The notes under the pieces were generated by a model, which saw only the letters and a list, made by a program, of their open reading frames with translations, was not told the origin of the DNA and did not search any database. Below are positions 27,929 to 36,559 of a stretch of DNA of 62,820 nucleotides, piece after piece. The number at the start of each line of letters is the position of its first letter. The first letter of the stretch is position 1. This DNA is from Chloroflexota bacterium (lineage in GTDB: Bacteria; Chloroflexota; UBA11872): the NCBI GenBank assembly GCA_022824865.1, contig JAJDZD010000021.1, positions 1 through 62,820 of the forward strand, in the 5' to 3' direction. The position numbers and the translations under genes were made by a program.

Positions 27929-29482
27929 ATGGAAACGGCAATGCGGGGCAGATCTCCGGTTCGATGGCGCGCAATGACGCCGCAGACCGTCGGCATCGTC
28001 ACGGTACTGGTCAGCGCCGTGGTTCGACTCGCCAGTCTCGACGCGTTTCCCGCATTCACGGACGAAGCCGTTTACGTCCGCTGGGCCACTCGCTTCGGCG
28101 AGTCACCATCGGCTGAGACGATGTGGCTCTCAACGCACGAGGACTGGAAGAGCCCAGCAATCATCTGGCTCCTCGCCCTTGCACACCGATTGCTCGACGA
28201 TCAAATCCTGATTGGCCGCCTGGTTTCATCCTTGAGCGGTGTGTTGACTGTGGCCTTCGTCTATCAGGCTGGCGTTCGTCTCTTCGGCCCGTGGACAGGG
28301 GCAATCGCCGCAGCCACTATTGGTGTCTCACCGGCCCTTGTATTCACCAATAGGCTAGCGCTTACCGACTCACCCGTCGTATTGCTTACCGCCATCACTC
28401 TATGGCTTTCTGTTCCTGCCTTGCGAGGGCAATGGCTGTCCGCCATCGGCGCGGGCACAGCCGTTGGGCTTGCACTTTGGACGAAGCTCAGCGGAGCTTT
28501 ACTACTGATAATCCCCCTTGCCGGCATCACGCTTGTCAGCCAGGCCAGCCCAAGAACTCGGTTGGCTACGCTCGCGTTATGTGTTGCCCCGCTAAGCGCC
28601 GCGTGCATCGCGTTTCTGCTAGCACCCAGGTCCGCCGAAATACTCGAGCGCGCGTGGTGGTTTGTTCTAACTCCCGACCGACTAGTAGCGATCCCAGCCG
28701 AGCAGTGGACTGAGAACACAACCAGAATGACAGGCTGGGCACTGGCCTACCTGCCGGCCGCTGCAATCGTCGTTGCCATCGGCGCTCTCGCCCTTCCATT
28801 TGTCACTCGCCGGCGCGAAGACTGGTGGCTCTGGTCTGTCCTGGTCTTCTGGTTAGCCTTTCATGCCTTCCTGGGCGAGACGCTCTACTCACGCTACGTA
28901 TTGCCCGCGCTGGTACCTTTCGCCCTTCTAGCGGCTCGCGCAGTTCTGGTCGTCGGCCAAGCGCTTCGCCGTGCCAATCGCCGTCGGCTGGCAACGGTCT
29001 GGATGGTCGGTGCTCCCCTCGCGGTTGTAATTTCACTTGCTATTCCAACCACGCTGCTGGTCGTTGCGCCAACCAGAGCCGCGCTCCCAAGTGACGACCG
29101 TGCACAGTACATTGAAACGTGGCCCTCGGGTTACGGTCAGACCGAGGCGCTGCAGTGGATCGCTGACACGACGGCTGCCGAGCCCGGTCCCGCAATCGTC
29201 CTCACAAACCACGTCCTCGGCGCACCGAGAGATCTCGCAGCGCTGACATTTCGGAAGCGTGCGGATCTAGGTGTGCATGTCGAGAACCGCATTCGACACC
29301 CGTCCGGAGGGGTGGCGGACGACTGGAGCAGCCATGGCGTTCCTGTCTACGCCGTTATGAACGGCAATCAGGACGATGCAAAGACCTTTCTCAGGCTCAA
29401 CCCTGAATTCGAGTTGGCCGCCGCCTTCGAACGTCCCGGAGCAAAGACCGTAGTTAGCGTGCTCGAGTTCAGACCCAGGTAA
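27929..29482 (+). CDS. GT-C family membrane glycosyltransferase (GT39/GT83-like)
   Basis: A 517-residue polytopic protein. After the first helix comes FPAFTDEAVYVRWA, the acidic DE motif of the GT39/GT83 fold, followed by HEDWKSPAIIWLL, which resembles the KPPLxxWL segment of ArnT-like enzymes. About ten further helices follow, then a C-terminal soluble tail from around 420. It probably glycosylates a lipid or protein at the outside of the membrane. It is convergent with the membrane protein at 29513-31072, 30 bp apart. Confidence 0.78.
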   Translation: METAMRGRSPVRWRAMTPQTVGIVTVLVSAVVRLASLDAFPAFTDEAVYVRWATRFGESPSAETMWLSTHEDWKSPAIIWLLALAHRLLDDQILIGRLVSSLSGVLTVAFVYQAGVRLFGPWTGAIAAATIGVSPALVFTNRLALTDSPVVLLTAITLWLSVPALRGQWLSAIGAGTAVGLALWTKLSGALLLIIPLAGITLVSQASPRTRLATLALCVAPLSAACIAFLLAPRSAEILERAWWFVLTPDRLVAIPAEQWTENTTRMTGWALAYLPAAAIVVAIGALALPFVTRRREDWWLWSVLVFWLAFHAFLGETLYSRYVLPALVPFALLAARAVLVVGQALRRANRRRLATVWMVGAPLAVVISLAIPTTLLVVAPTRAALPSDDRAQYIETWPSGYGQTEALQWIADTTAAEPGPAIVLTNHVLGAPRDLAALTFRKRADLGVHVENRIRHPSGGVADDWSSHGVPVYAVMNGNQDDAKTFLRLNPEFELAAAFERPGAKTVVSVLEFRPR

Positions 29483-29512
29483 AGCACCTGTGCATGTGAC
29501 CTGCCAGGCCCA

Positions 29513-31072
29513 TCAGGGACGAAGGAGACGAAGACTTCGCGCTGAGGGATCGTAAGCGAGGAAATACCGCTTGTCGCTGGAGCCCAACTCTGACATCAAG
29601 CGCGTCATCACTGGGCGACTGAATGACTGGACCTTGAAGTCGCTGCGTCCGTACGTAACCCGCAGAGCCGCTGGGAACCCCTCGCGAAACACATAGGCCC
29701 CGTTAACGGTGTTCGGCAGATTCGCGGCAATCACCGTCGATCCCTCCGGCAGATCTCCGAGTTCCGCATGCGCGCTTTGAACCAGCCGATGGCTGAGGCC
29801 CGCCGCGAACTCCCAGTCATCGAGGCGGCTGTGGGTCTGCCAGGCCAAAAGCCCCACGGACACAGCCAGCAGGCCACCGGTTAGCGTCAAGGACCTGGGC
29901 GACGATCCGGAAATCGCGCAGGTCGTATTGGCAAGAGCAGCAACGCCAAGAGTTAGTACAAAAACCGCCGGCAGGTAGGCGAAGTGAAACATCGTCCCGC
30001 CCAGCAGAACGAATGGCGCTTCAAGAGCCAACGCTGCCCCAACAGCCACCCGAGCCCATCCGGGACCCCGAATCGCCACCAGGACAAGTGCGCCGATGAC
30101 CACGAGATGCGCAGCGAGCACGGGTACGAATCGCACCGTCGCCAGCGCGTCAGCGAACGAGCCGCTTCCATCCAGGACGGCAAGCAACGCACGGTGCACA
30201 TCGAACAGTTCCGGCTCGGTAAACGGCGCAAGGAGAACCGTCGGGTACCAAACGGCGTTCAGGAGCATGTGCGGACCGAAACGGTATCCGTAACCGCCAC
30301 TGCCGGCCGCTACGCTCAGCGCAGCGGCTTCGATAGCAAGGTAGGCGCCCGCCAACGCCAACAGGGGTAGATAGACCCAATACGCCCGCCAACGCCGTCC
30401 GGCGCCACGAGCGAAGCGCCAGAGGTCCACCAGCAGAAACAGGCCGAGGATCGGCGCCGCCGTAGGGTTGGCGCCTAGCGACAGGCCGTAGACCAATACC
30501 GCGGTCCAGGCCCAGCGGGTGCGGTCCGACTGACGGAACTGGAGGAATGCAAGCGCCGCCCCCAGCGCGAGTACGCCGGCCAGCACTTCGGCAATCGAGC
30601 CAAGCCAAGCCACCGTTTCCACGTGCGCGAAGTGCAGCCCGAACACCGGTATTACAGCCACGCCGATCCAGCTGCGGCGCGTGAGACGGCTGGCCAGGAG
30701 GCCGGCCAGCACCGAGGCCGCCAAGTGGCCCGCAATCAGCACCGCGTGATAGCCGGCCGGCACGGTAACGCCGAACAGGCGATACAGCAGATTGACGAGG
30801 AGCGCCGTGGTGGGGCGGTAGTTCCAGGTGAAGGGGTCCGCAGGATCGACCGCGGCCGGATCCGGCAGCGCAAGTACGGCCTGGACGGTGCCGATCGAGG
30901 CTGCGTGCAGGCCGTAGGAATACAGCCAGTCGAAGTCGTCCGATTGGAAGTAATTGTCGAGGCTACGCGCGTAGACCGCCGCAATCAGGACCAGGGCCAG
31001 GCAGGCCGCCAGCACGGGCAGAGGGGCTTGAGTCGCGAGCCGACGACTGAGTATTCGGCGTGCGGGAGTCAC
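29513..31072 (-). CDS. polytopic membrane protein, probable GT-C glycosyltransferase
   Basis: A 519-residue protein with about twelve predicted membrane helices, beginning ARRILSRRLATQAPLPVLAACLALVLI. Just after the first helix is YFQSDDFDWLYSYGL, an acidic pair placed as in GT-C enzymes. The C-terminal about 100 residues are soluble (GDLPEGSTVIAANLPNTVNG). It has no clear relationship to one named family. The cluster with the other GT-C-like genes suggests surface glycan assembly. Confidence 0.7.
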   Translation of the reverse strand: MTPARRILSRRLATQAPLPVLAACLALVLIAAVYARSLDNYFQSDDFDWLYSYGLHAASIGTVQAVLALPDPAAVDPADPFTWNYRPTTALLVNLLYRLFGVTVPAGYHAVLIAGHLAASVLAGLLASRLTRRSWIGVAVIPVFGLHFAHVETVAWLGSIAEVLAGVLALGAALAFLQFRQSDRTRWAWTAVLVYGLSLGANPTAAPILGLFLLVDLWRFARGAGRRWRAYWVYLPLLALAGAYLAIEAAALSVAAGSGGYGYRFGPHMLLNAVWYPTVLLAPFTEPELFDVHRALLAVLDGSGSFADALATVRFVPVLAAHLVVIGALVLVAIRGPGWARVAVGAALALEAPFVLLGGTMFHFAYLPAVFVLTLGVAALANTTCAISGSSPRSLTLTGGLLAVSVGLLAWQTHSRLDDWEFAAGLSHRLVQSAHAELGDLPEGSTVIAANLPNTVNGAYVFREGFPAALRVTYGRSDFKVQSFSRPVMTRLMSELGSSDKRYFLAYDPSARSLRLLRP

Positions 31073-31660
31073 GGAACTTGTTCACCAAACCGGCATTGGC
31101 AGTGCCTGGGCAGGCTCCGAGCGGATTGGGACCGATTATGGTGCCTTGCCACACCGGCGGCACGGCCTCCGTGGCGCTGAGATACGGGTCCCCAGCCACC
31201 CATCTGCGGCAGTTGACGCGGCCTTTTTGGGGGTACTCGCGCCCGCCGACCACGACCCCCGCCAGGGGGGTCGAGGTCGGCGGGCGCGAGATTTGGCGGA
31301 TTTTCGAGACAGCGGGGCGAAGAGTGTGGAGGGAGGCGAGCGGCAGCGGGGAAGCGGGTAGCGCGCTTGCGGCTGCCGGAACGATGGGCACGACGGAGAA
31401 CCCCGATGACAGACGGGGAAGGGCGACGGGTGTTGAGAGTGAGGGTTGCGGGATCATGGGATTCAGTGTACTCTGCACGAGTATGGATGACAAGCGTTGG
31501 CCGAGGGGCAGTAGTGGGGTCACTTTGACCGATGGGGAACGGGCAGCGGCGAGCCCGGCAGCACTCCTGTTGGCATCCTGGAGGTCCGGCGCTACCGTGG
31601 AAGCGCGCTCGCGGCGACGGCGACCCAACGCATCGTTTCTTAGGGTAAAGGCGGCCTGAG
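31073..31660. other. 588-bp region without a convincing gene
   Basis: Between divergent genes. It holds the strong inverted repeat at 31236-31290. A 58-codon open frame from ATG 31483, ending two bases before the aminotransferase start, has no recognisable feature and an Arg-rich tail; I do not call it a gene. No clear promoter was found. Confidence 0.5.
31236..31290. repeat. strong inverted repeat
   Basis: Perfect 16-bp arms (CTCGCGCCCGCCGACC and GGTCGGCGGGCGCGAG) enclose a second inner pairing ACCCCC/GGGGGT, so the whole 55 bp can fold into one long hairpin. A T5 run lies about 15 bp to the left. It sits between divergent genes, where a terminator for either neighbour is not expected. Confidence 0.7.
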
Positions 31661-33028
31661 GTGAAGGACCCCCAAACGCATGACGTGGCGAGTTCCTACG
31701 CCCTGTGGGAGCGCGCGAACCGGGTAATCCCCGGCGGCTCGCAGCTGATCAGCCGTCGGCCGTATGCCTTTGCCAATGGCGTGGCGCCGGTGTACGCGGA
31801 GCGCGGCAAGGGATCGCGGATCTGGGACGACCGGGGCGTGGAATACCTGGACTACGGGATGTCGGTGACGTCGGCGATCCTGGGTTATGCGGATGACGTG
31901 GTGGACGCGGCCGTAATCGACCAGATCGGCAAGGGCACGACGTACTCGCTGAACAGCGAGCGCGAGATCGAACTGGCGGAGTTGCTGATCGAGCGGATTC
32001 CGTGCGCGGAGATGGTGCGGTTCTCGAAGGGCGGCGGCGAGTCGTGCGGGATTGCCGTTCGCATCGCGCGAGGGACCACGGGGCGAGACGTGGTGCTCTT
32101 CAGTGGCTACCACGGATGGCATGACTGGTACCTGGCGGCGGGTCATCTGCAAGAGGGCGCGTTCGATCCGTTCGCGGTGCCGAATATCCAACCGACCGGG
32201 GTGCCAAAGGCGCTGCGGGGCACATCGATTCCGTTTCCGTGGGGGAATCTTGAGGCGCTTGAGCAGCTCCTCGAACGGCACCGGGGCCAGGTGGCGGCGA
32301 TCATGATGGAGCCGATCCTGATGGGCGTATCGCCTCCGGAGGGCTACCTGGCCGGGGTGCGCGAGCTGGCGACGCGCGAGAACGTGGTGCTGATCTTTGA
32401 CGAGGTCACGACCAATTTCAGGTATGACGCGACGGGGATCCAGGAGTTTGTGGGCGTGGTCCCGGACCTGGCGTGCTTTGCGAAGGCGATTTCGAACGGG
32501 TACGCCATGGGCGCGGTGGTGGGCCAGCGCTGGGTGATGGAGCCGGCCTCGAACATGTTCGTGAGCAGTACGTACTGGAGCGATCTGGTGGGGATTGTTG
32601 CGGCGATTACGACTCTTACGGAGATCGAGCGGCGAGACGTGCCGGCTGCTCTGGCGGCTTACGGCGAGCGCCTGCAGTCGGGCATGCGCGAGGTGCTGGA
32701 CGAGATGGACCTGCCGGTCGAGATCTCGGGTCTGCCGGCAACGCCGGGCTTCACGTTTAGCGAGCCGTCCGACGCGGAGGCGACGAAGAAGCTGAACGTG
32801 TTGGTGGCGCAGGAGACCGCCAAGCGGGGCGTTCTGTTCAATACGCATCCGCGCCATAGCTCGGCGCACAACGACCGCGACCTGGGCATCACGCTGGAGG
32901 CGTTCCGTGACGCGCTGGGGGTGGTGAAGGACGCCCTGGCGCGTAATGCCGTGGACGACGCGCTGGAGGCCAGCCTGGCGCCGGCGCTGATTCCGCGGCC
33001 TTCGGTGGAGCGACGCGGCTCGGAGTGA
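31661..33028 (+). CDS. class-III aminotransferase, glutamate-1-semialdehyde-aminomutase-like
   Basis: A PLP enzyme of 455 residues from GTG 31661. The family features are GGSQLISRRPYAF at the start, SKGGGESC (residues 122-129), IFDEVTTNFR with the cofactor-contacting D247, and the Schiff-base lysine K275 in CFAKAISNGYAMGA. It resembles HemL-type aminomutases and beta-amino-acid aminotransferases; a true heme-pathway role is unlikely because no porphyrin genes are near. The stop overlaps the GNAT gene start by 4 bp. Codons end in G far more often than in the neighbours. Confidence 0.85.
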   Translation: MKDPQTHDVASSYALWERANRVIPGGSQLISRRPYAFANGVAPVYAERGKGSRIWDDRGVEYLDYGMSVTSAILGYADDVVDAAVIDQIGKGTTYSLNSEREIELAELLIERIPCAEMVRFSKGGGESCGIAVRIARGTTGRDVVLFSGYHGWHDWYLAAGHLQEGAFDPFAVPNIQPTGVPKALRGTSIPFPWGNLEALEQLLERHRGQVAAIMMEPILMGVSPPEGYLAGVRELATRENVVLIFDEVTTNFRYDATGIQEFVGVVPDLACFAKAISNGYAMGAVVGQRWVMEPASNMFVSSTYWSDLVGIVAAITTLTEIERRDVPAALAAYGERLQSGMREVLDEMDLPVEISGLPATPGFTFSEPSDAEATKKLNVLVAQETAKRGVLFNTHPRHSSAHNDRDLGITLEAFRDALGVVKDALARNAVDDALEASLAPALIPRPSVERRGSE

Positions 33029-33615
33029 GCGAGGACTGGCCGCCACTGCCGGAGTTCATTCAGACACTGCGGTGTGACTTGCGGCCATTCAGGACGGCGG
33101 ACGCGGACGAAGTCTATGCCTATCGGCGTGATGCGGAGATTGTGCGCTATCTGCAGGTTGCGCAGCCGTTCCGGCGAGAGGATGCGGATGTCTTTGTCGC
33201 CACGCAGGTCTTGTCCGATTGGCGAACGCGGTGCGTTTGGGCCGTGGAGCAGGACGGCCGGGTGGTTGGGGGCGTGAGCCTAAGGATTGCCAGTTGGAAG
33301 AGACGGGCGGAGGTTGGTTATGAACTGGCTCGCTGGCTGTGGGGTCGCGGACTCATGACCGAGGCGGTGTCGGCCGTGATCGACGAAGCGTTCGGACGGC
33401 TGCCGATCATCAAGATCACGGCCACGGCGACCGCCGCCAATGTCCGGTCAATCCGGCTCCTGGAGAAACTGGGCATGCAGCGCGAGGCGCTGCTGCGACA
33501 GCACTGGGTGCATGGGAGACGAGTGCTGGACGAAGTTCGCTATGGAGTCCTGCGTGAAGAGTGGAATCAATTCGCCGCCGCCCGATCCGAGCAGTTGCGA
33601 AACCAAATCTCGTAA
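33025..33615 (+). CDS. GNAT N-acetyltransferase (RimJ/RimL type)
   Basis: A 196-residue acetyl-CoA-dependent acetyltransferase. It opens with LRCDLRPFRTADADEVYAYR, continues with WAVEQDGRVVGGVSLR and the acetyl-CoA loop region RAEVGYELARWLWGRGLMTEA, and ends with NVRSIRLLEKLGMQREALLR, the standard C-terminal signature of RimJ/RimL-like enzymes. It may act on a protein N-terminus or a small amine; the substrate is unknown. GTG 33025 overlaps the aminotransferase stop, so the two are probably co-translated. Confidence 0.88.
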   Translation: MSEDWPPLPEFIQTLRCDLRPFRTADADEVYAYRRDAEIVRYLQVAQPFRREDADVFVATQVLSDWRTRCVWAVEQDGRVVGGVSLRIASWKRRAEVGYELARWLWGRGLMTEAVSAVIDEAFGRLPIIKITATATAANVRSIRLLEKLGMQREALLRQHWVHGRRVLDEVRYGVLREEWNQFAAARSEQLRNQIS

Positions 33616-33857
33616 CGCCGCAGTCGGTGACGCAGGGATTCCATCGGCGCCCGAGCACGTTCCCTGATCCCAGTGCGCATCCGTGACAAGGGAGACGACG
33701 TGGGGCAAATGGGCGCTAGCCGATGACTCAGTCCCGGGCTCTTCCAGAGCCCCTGCAAGCGCGCCCCAACGGTGTCCCGTAATCGCAGCGGCCGTGTTCG
33801 CGACGCGGAGTTTCCTGTCGTTCGACAGCGACCCGAAACATTCCGCATGATCGGGAC

Positions 33858-34898
33858 ATGCGAATGGCACAGTACGGAATCGCTCACGATCACGCGCACG
33901 ATAAGGCGCGCGTGCTGAGTCAGACCGACGAAGTGGAATTCGTCGGCGTCTATGAGCCTGACAAGGAAAAACTCGAGCGTCTAGGCGGTCAGAAGGAGTA
34001 CGAAGGAGTTCACTGGTTCGCAGCTAAGGAAGAGATGCTTGAAGACGAGAGCATTGTTGGAATTGCCGTCGAGGGCGAGATCTTTGACAACCTGCGCTTC
34101 ACTCGCGAAGTGCTGGAGCACGACAAACACGTATGGCTGGATAAGCCGGCCGGTAACGACCTGGCCGAGTGGCGGGACGTGCTGGACATTGCGCGTGCAC
34201 GCAAGCTGAACGTTCAGCTGAGCTATATGTACCGCTACGACCCTGGCTTTCAGTTTGTCCTGGACTGGGCAACGTCTGGCCGGCTGGGCGAGATCTTCTC
34301 CATACGCGGCCGCCTGTCCGCCGCGCCGGGAAGCGCGGACCGGTGGAAGCTGTGGGAGTCGCCCGGCGTGCGGGCCGGCGGCATCATCTTCATCATGGGC
34401 GGTCACCTGGTCGACATCATCGTGTCGATCCTGGGGCGGCCGGAGCGAGTCACGCGGTTCCAGCGGCACGATGCCGAGAGCTTCTCGTCCTTCGCAGAAG
34501 ACGAGTGGACGACCGATCCGCCGTGGTACTACAACAACACGGCCGCCATCTTCGAGTATCCGCAGGCCATGGTTACGCTCGAGTCGACCAACATGGAGCT
34601 TGACTCGTGGGAGTCGCGGCGGTTTGAGGTCTACGGAACCCGCGGCAGCGTGATCCTGGAGCCCTTCGAGACGCGGCGCGGAAGCAGTGTCCGGCCCCTG
34701 ATACGGCTATGCCTGGACAAGGATCGGGACGGGTACGCCAAGGGCTGGCAGACGGTGCCGGTGCCGCCGGCCAGGCGCTACTTCCCCGGCCTCGCATCGT
34801 TGCTGGCCACTATCCGAGGCGAGAAGCCGGCGGATCGCACGCTGGAGCACGAATACCTGGTCCAGGAAACCTTGATGCGCGCTATCGGGTTGGTCTGA
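33858..34898 (+). CDS. Gfo/Idh/MocA family oxidoreductase
   Basis: A 346-residue NAD(P)-dependent dehydrogenase-like protein. The N-terminal Rossmann part is unusual: MRMAQYGIAHDHAHDKARVL replaces the GxGxxG loop by a His-rich GIAHDHAHD, as in some family members. HVWLDKPAGNDLAEW carries the family lysine-proline (EKP-like) catalytic element near residue 95-105. QLSYMYRYDPGFQFVLDW begins the C-terminal sheet domain. Such enzymes oxidise or epimerise sugars and cyclitols. It is convergent with a PhyH gene. Confidence 0.85.
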   Translation: MRMAQYGIAHDHAHDKARVLSQTDEVEFVGVYEPDKEKLERLGGQKEYEGVHWFAAKEEMLEDESIVGIAVEGEIFDNLRFTREVLEHDKHVWLDKPAGNDLAEWRDVLDIARARKLNVQLSYMYRYDPGFQFVLDWATSGRLGEIFSIRGRLSAAPGSADRWKLWESPGVRAGGIIFIMGGHLVDIIVSILGRPERVTRFQRHDAESFSSFAEDEWTTDPPWYYNNTAAIFEYPQAMVTLESTNMELDSWESRRFEVYGTRGSVILEPFETRRGSSVRPLIRLCLDKDRDGYAKGWQTVPVPPARRYFPGLASLLATIRGEKPADRTLEHEYLVQETLMRAIGLV

Positions 34899-34899
34899 G

Positions 34900-34916
34900 C
34901 CGCGACACCGTCGCGG
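34900..34916. terminator. short hairpin between convergent genes
   Basis: CCGCGA/TCGCGG arms with a 5-base loop lie immediately after the oxidoreductase stop, between convergent genes. It is short and lacks a T tract. Confidence 0.3.
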
Positions 34917-34940
34917 TGGCCGTCGGATCGGCCGAGACGG

Positions 34941-35936
34941 CTAGGCGCAGACGGGCTCGTCGCCGCGCCAGCGAAAGGCGAAGTTTTCGCCTTTTTCGGC
35001 CAGCCGCGTCCGGGCGTCGTACCAGAGCTGAGCCCAGGCGGCGGGATCCCGAAGCTCGCTCGAGGGATCGCGGCGACTCCGCGCCACGAAGTCCGGGAAC
35101 GCCGGGCGGCCGGTTGGCTGGCCGGTCGGGTTGTAGCGCAGGTCAAGGCTGACGCGGAAGTGGTCGCTGACGTTGGGGCCGGAGCCGTGACAGGTGTACT
35201 TGTTGAAGATGATCACGTCGCCAGATTCGGTCGGGACCGGCGTGACCCGATCAAGTTCAAGGAGCGCGTCGGGGATTGCGACCGGGTTGAGGCAGTGGGT
35301 GCGCAGCGCGCCCCGGTGACTCCCCGGGATCACTCGCAGACACCCATTCTCGGGCGTTGCCGCCGAGAGCGAGATCCACACGGTGAGCATGTGCGTCTCG
35401 TCGGCAATCGGGTCGACGACGCCGTTGTCCTGATGCCAGGGATTGGCCCGGACCAAGACATCGGTCGCGCCGTCCGGGAGCGCTTTCTCAGGGGGCTTGA
35501 TGCGCACGTGCTGCACCGGATTCGACGTGATCTCCGGGCCGATGACCGACTCCACAACGTCCAGGACTCCCGGATGCGTGAGGAGGTGAAAGACCGATGG
35601 ACCCAACCACATGTGGGTGTCTGGCTTGACGTCCCGGTTGGGCAGGCTGCAGTCAAAGTACCTGGCGTGGTCACGCCCGGATTCCTGGTACACGCGAATC
35701 ATGCGGTCGCCAAACGGCAGATCGTCGAAGGTGGAGTCGATCTCGCCACGGTCGTGCAGCTCGTTCGCCAGTCGATCAAGCACCAACGCGTAGTCGGCAA
35801 AGAGCGGGTCAATGAATGTTCCAGGGTCGATTACGCCTTCGACACGGAGGTAGCCGTCATGCTCAAACTGCTCTAGCTGTTCGGCAGTGAGGAAGTGGTT
35901 CCCTGTCTCGGTACTCGGGGTCATGACCTGGCTCAT
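34941..35936 (-). CDS. phytanoyl-CoA dioxygenase (PhyH) family protein
   Basis: A 331-residue Fe(II)/2-oxoglutarate-dependent oxygenase. The facial triad is visible as WHQDNG (His and Asp) and the distal His in YTCHGSGPN. An arginine in DHFRVSLDLRYNPTG is positioned to bind 2-oxoglutarate. LRVIPGSHRGALRTH is the usual PhyH core. GAGGAGAA lies upstream of the ATG. It is a close paralogue of the gene at 40669-41667, sharing TETGNHFLTA at the start and RYNPTGQPxGRPAFPDFVAR at the end. Substrate unknown. Confidence 0.9.
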   Translation of the reverse strand: MSQVMTPSTETGNHFLTAEQLEQFEHDGYLRVEGVIDPGTFIDPLFADYALVLDRLANELHDRGEIDSTFDDLPFGDRMIRVYQESGRDHARYFDCSLPNRDVKPDTHMWLGPSVFHLLTHPGVLDVVESVIGPEITSNPVQHVRIKPPEKALPDGATDVLVRANPWHQDNGVVDPIADETHMLTVWISLSAATPENGCLRVIPGSHRGALRTHCLNPVAIPDALLELDRVTPVPTESGDVIIFNKYTCHGSGPNVSDHFRVSLDLRYNPTGQPTGRPAFPDFVARSRRDPSSELRDPAAWAQLWYDARTRLAEKGENFAFRWRGDEPVCA

Positions 35937-36168
35937 GGCCGACTTCTCCTCGTTTTGCGCGACCCGGCCGAGCTCACAAAGAGCCCAGCGTGGCCTTGCG
36001 GAAATATAGCACGCGGCAATTCAGGCCCGAATCATCTGCGCCTTGAGCGTTGGGGTCGACGTCGCCCGCTCGCCGCGTGCCGGGCCGAGTCGACTTGGCG
36101 CCGCAGACTTGACGCGTTGCAGCGAGCCGCATCGAGCTTCAAGCAAGGGTCGGCGCTCCCTCTTCCGG

Positions 36169-36210
36169 CTACAATTGCTACGACGATTGGATAGTTCAGG
36201 AACAAAGCTC
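36169..36210 (+). promoter_or_regulatory. conserved leader upstream of small lipoprotein
   Basis: About 42 nt immediately before the small lipoprotein start match the stretch before the paralogue at 40043. The shared blocks are CTACAATTGCT, CGACG, GGATA and TTCAG, then CTCATGG at the start codon. TACAAT (36170-36175) could be a -10 box; no clear -35 is seen. It may be a promoter, an untranslated leader element, or simply the edge of a duplication. Confidence 0.5.
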
Positions 36211-36459
36211 ATGGCCAGCAGGAGAGTTGAGCCACCATCGGTCCATGATTCGAAAGCCTGGCAGCGGAGGCGGTTCCTGGTTTTGCTTGGCTTGTCCCTG
36301 ACTTCCGCGGGGCTGGCGGCCTGCGGCGGCGATGGCGGCGGGGATGGTGGTAGTCAGGCAATCGACACGCAGCAGCTTCCAACGCCCTACTCGTTTCCAG
36401 GCACCTCCGACAAGGACAGCGTCCACGATTCGTGCATTCCAGGGCATCCGGGCTGCTAG
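36211..36459 (+). CDS. small Tat-type lipoprotein with PTPYSFPGT motif
   Basis: An 82-residue product. The leader has QRRRFLVLLG (arginines 19-21, Phe22) and a lipobox GLAACG with C38. The mature part is about 44 residues: a Gly/Asp-rich spacer GGDGGGDGGSQ, then LPTPYSFPGTSDKDSVHDSC and a Cys-ending tail. The spacing from the start to RRRF, and the PTPxxFPGT motif, are identical to the gene at 40043-40258. Two extra cysteines near the C-terminus could form a disulfide. It is divergent from the PhyH gene and upstream of two Gfo/Idh/MocA genes. No named family is known to me. Confidence 0.7.
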   Translation: MASRRVEPPSVHDSKAWQRRRFLVLLGLSLTSAGLAACGGDGGGDGGSQAIDTQQLPTPYSFPGTSDKDSVHDSCIPGHPGC

Positions 36460-36559
36460 GCGCAGTTGCGGAGCGCGTGGTTGACGCCAACAATGACCGA
36501 TTCGTTGCGCCTCCCGGATTGCGGTGGCTCCGACACACATGCCTGAACGACCGCTTCCA

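Noticed and set aside
31640..33046. 468-codon open frame on the minus strand opposite the aminotransferase
   Set aside because: Arg/His-rich translation without domain character, and the plus-strand aminotransferase and GNAT genes are unmistakable.
33616..33857. Minus-strand open frame (33448-33870) overlapping the end of the GNAT gene
   Set aside because: It overlaps the acetyltransferase and the start of the oxidoreductase gene, and shows no domain or leader.
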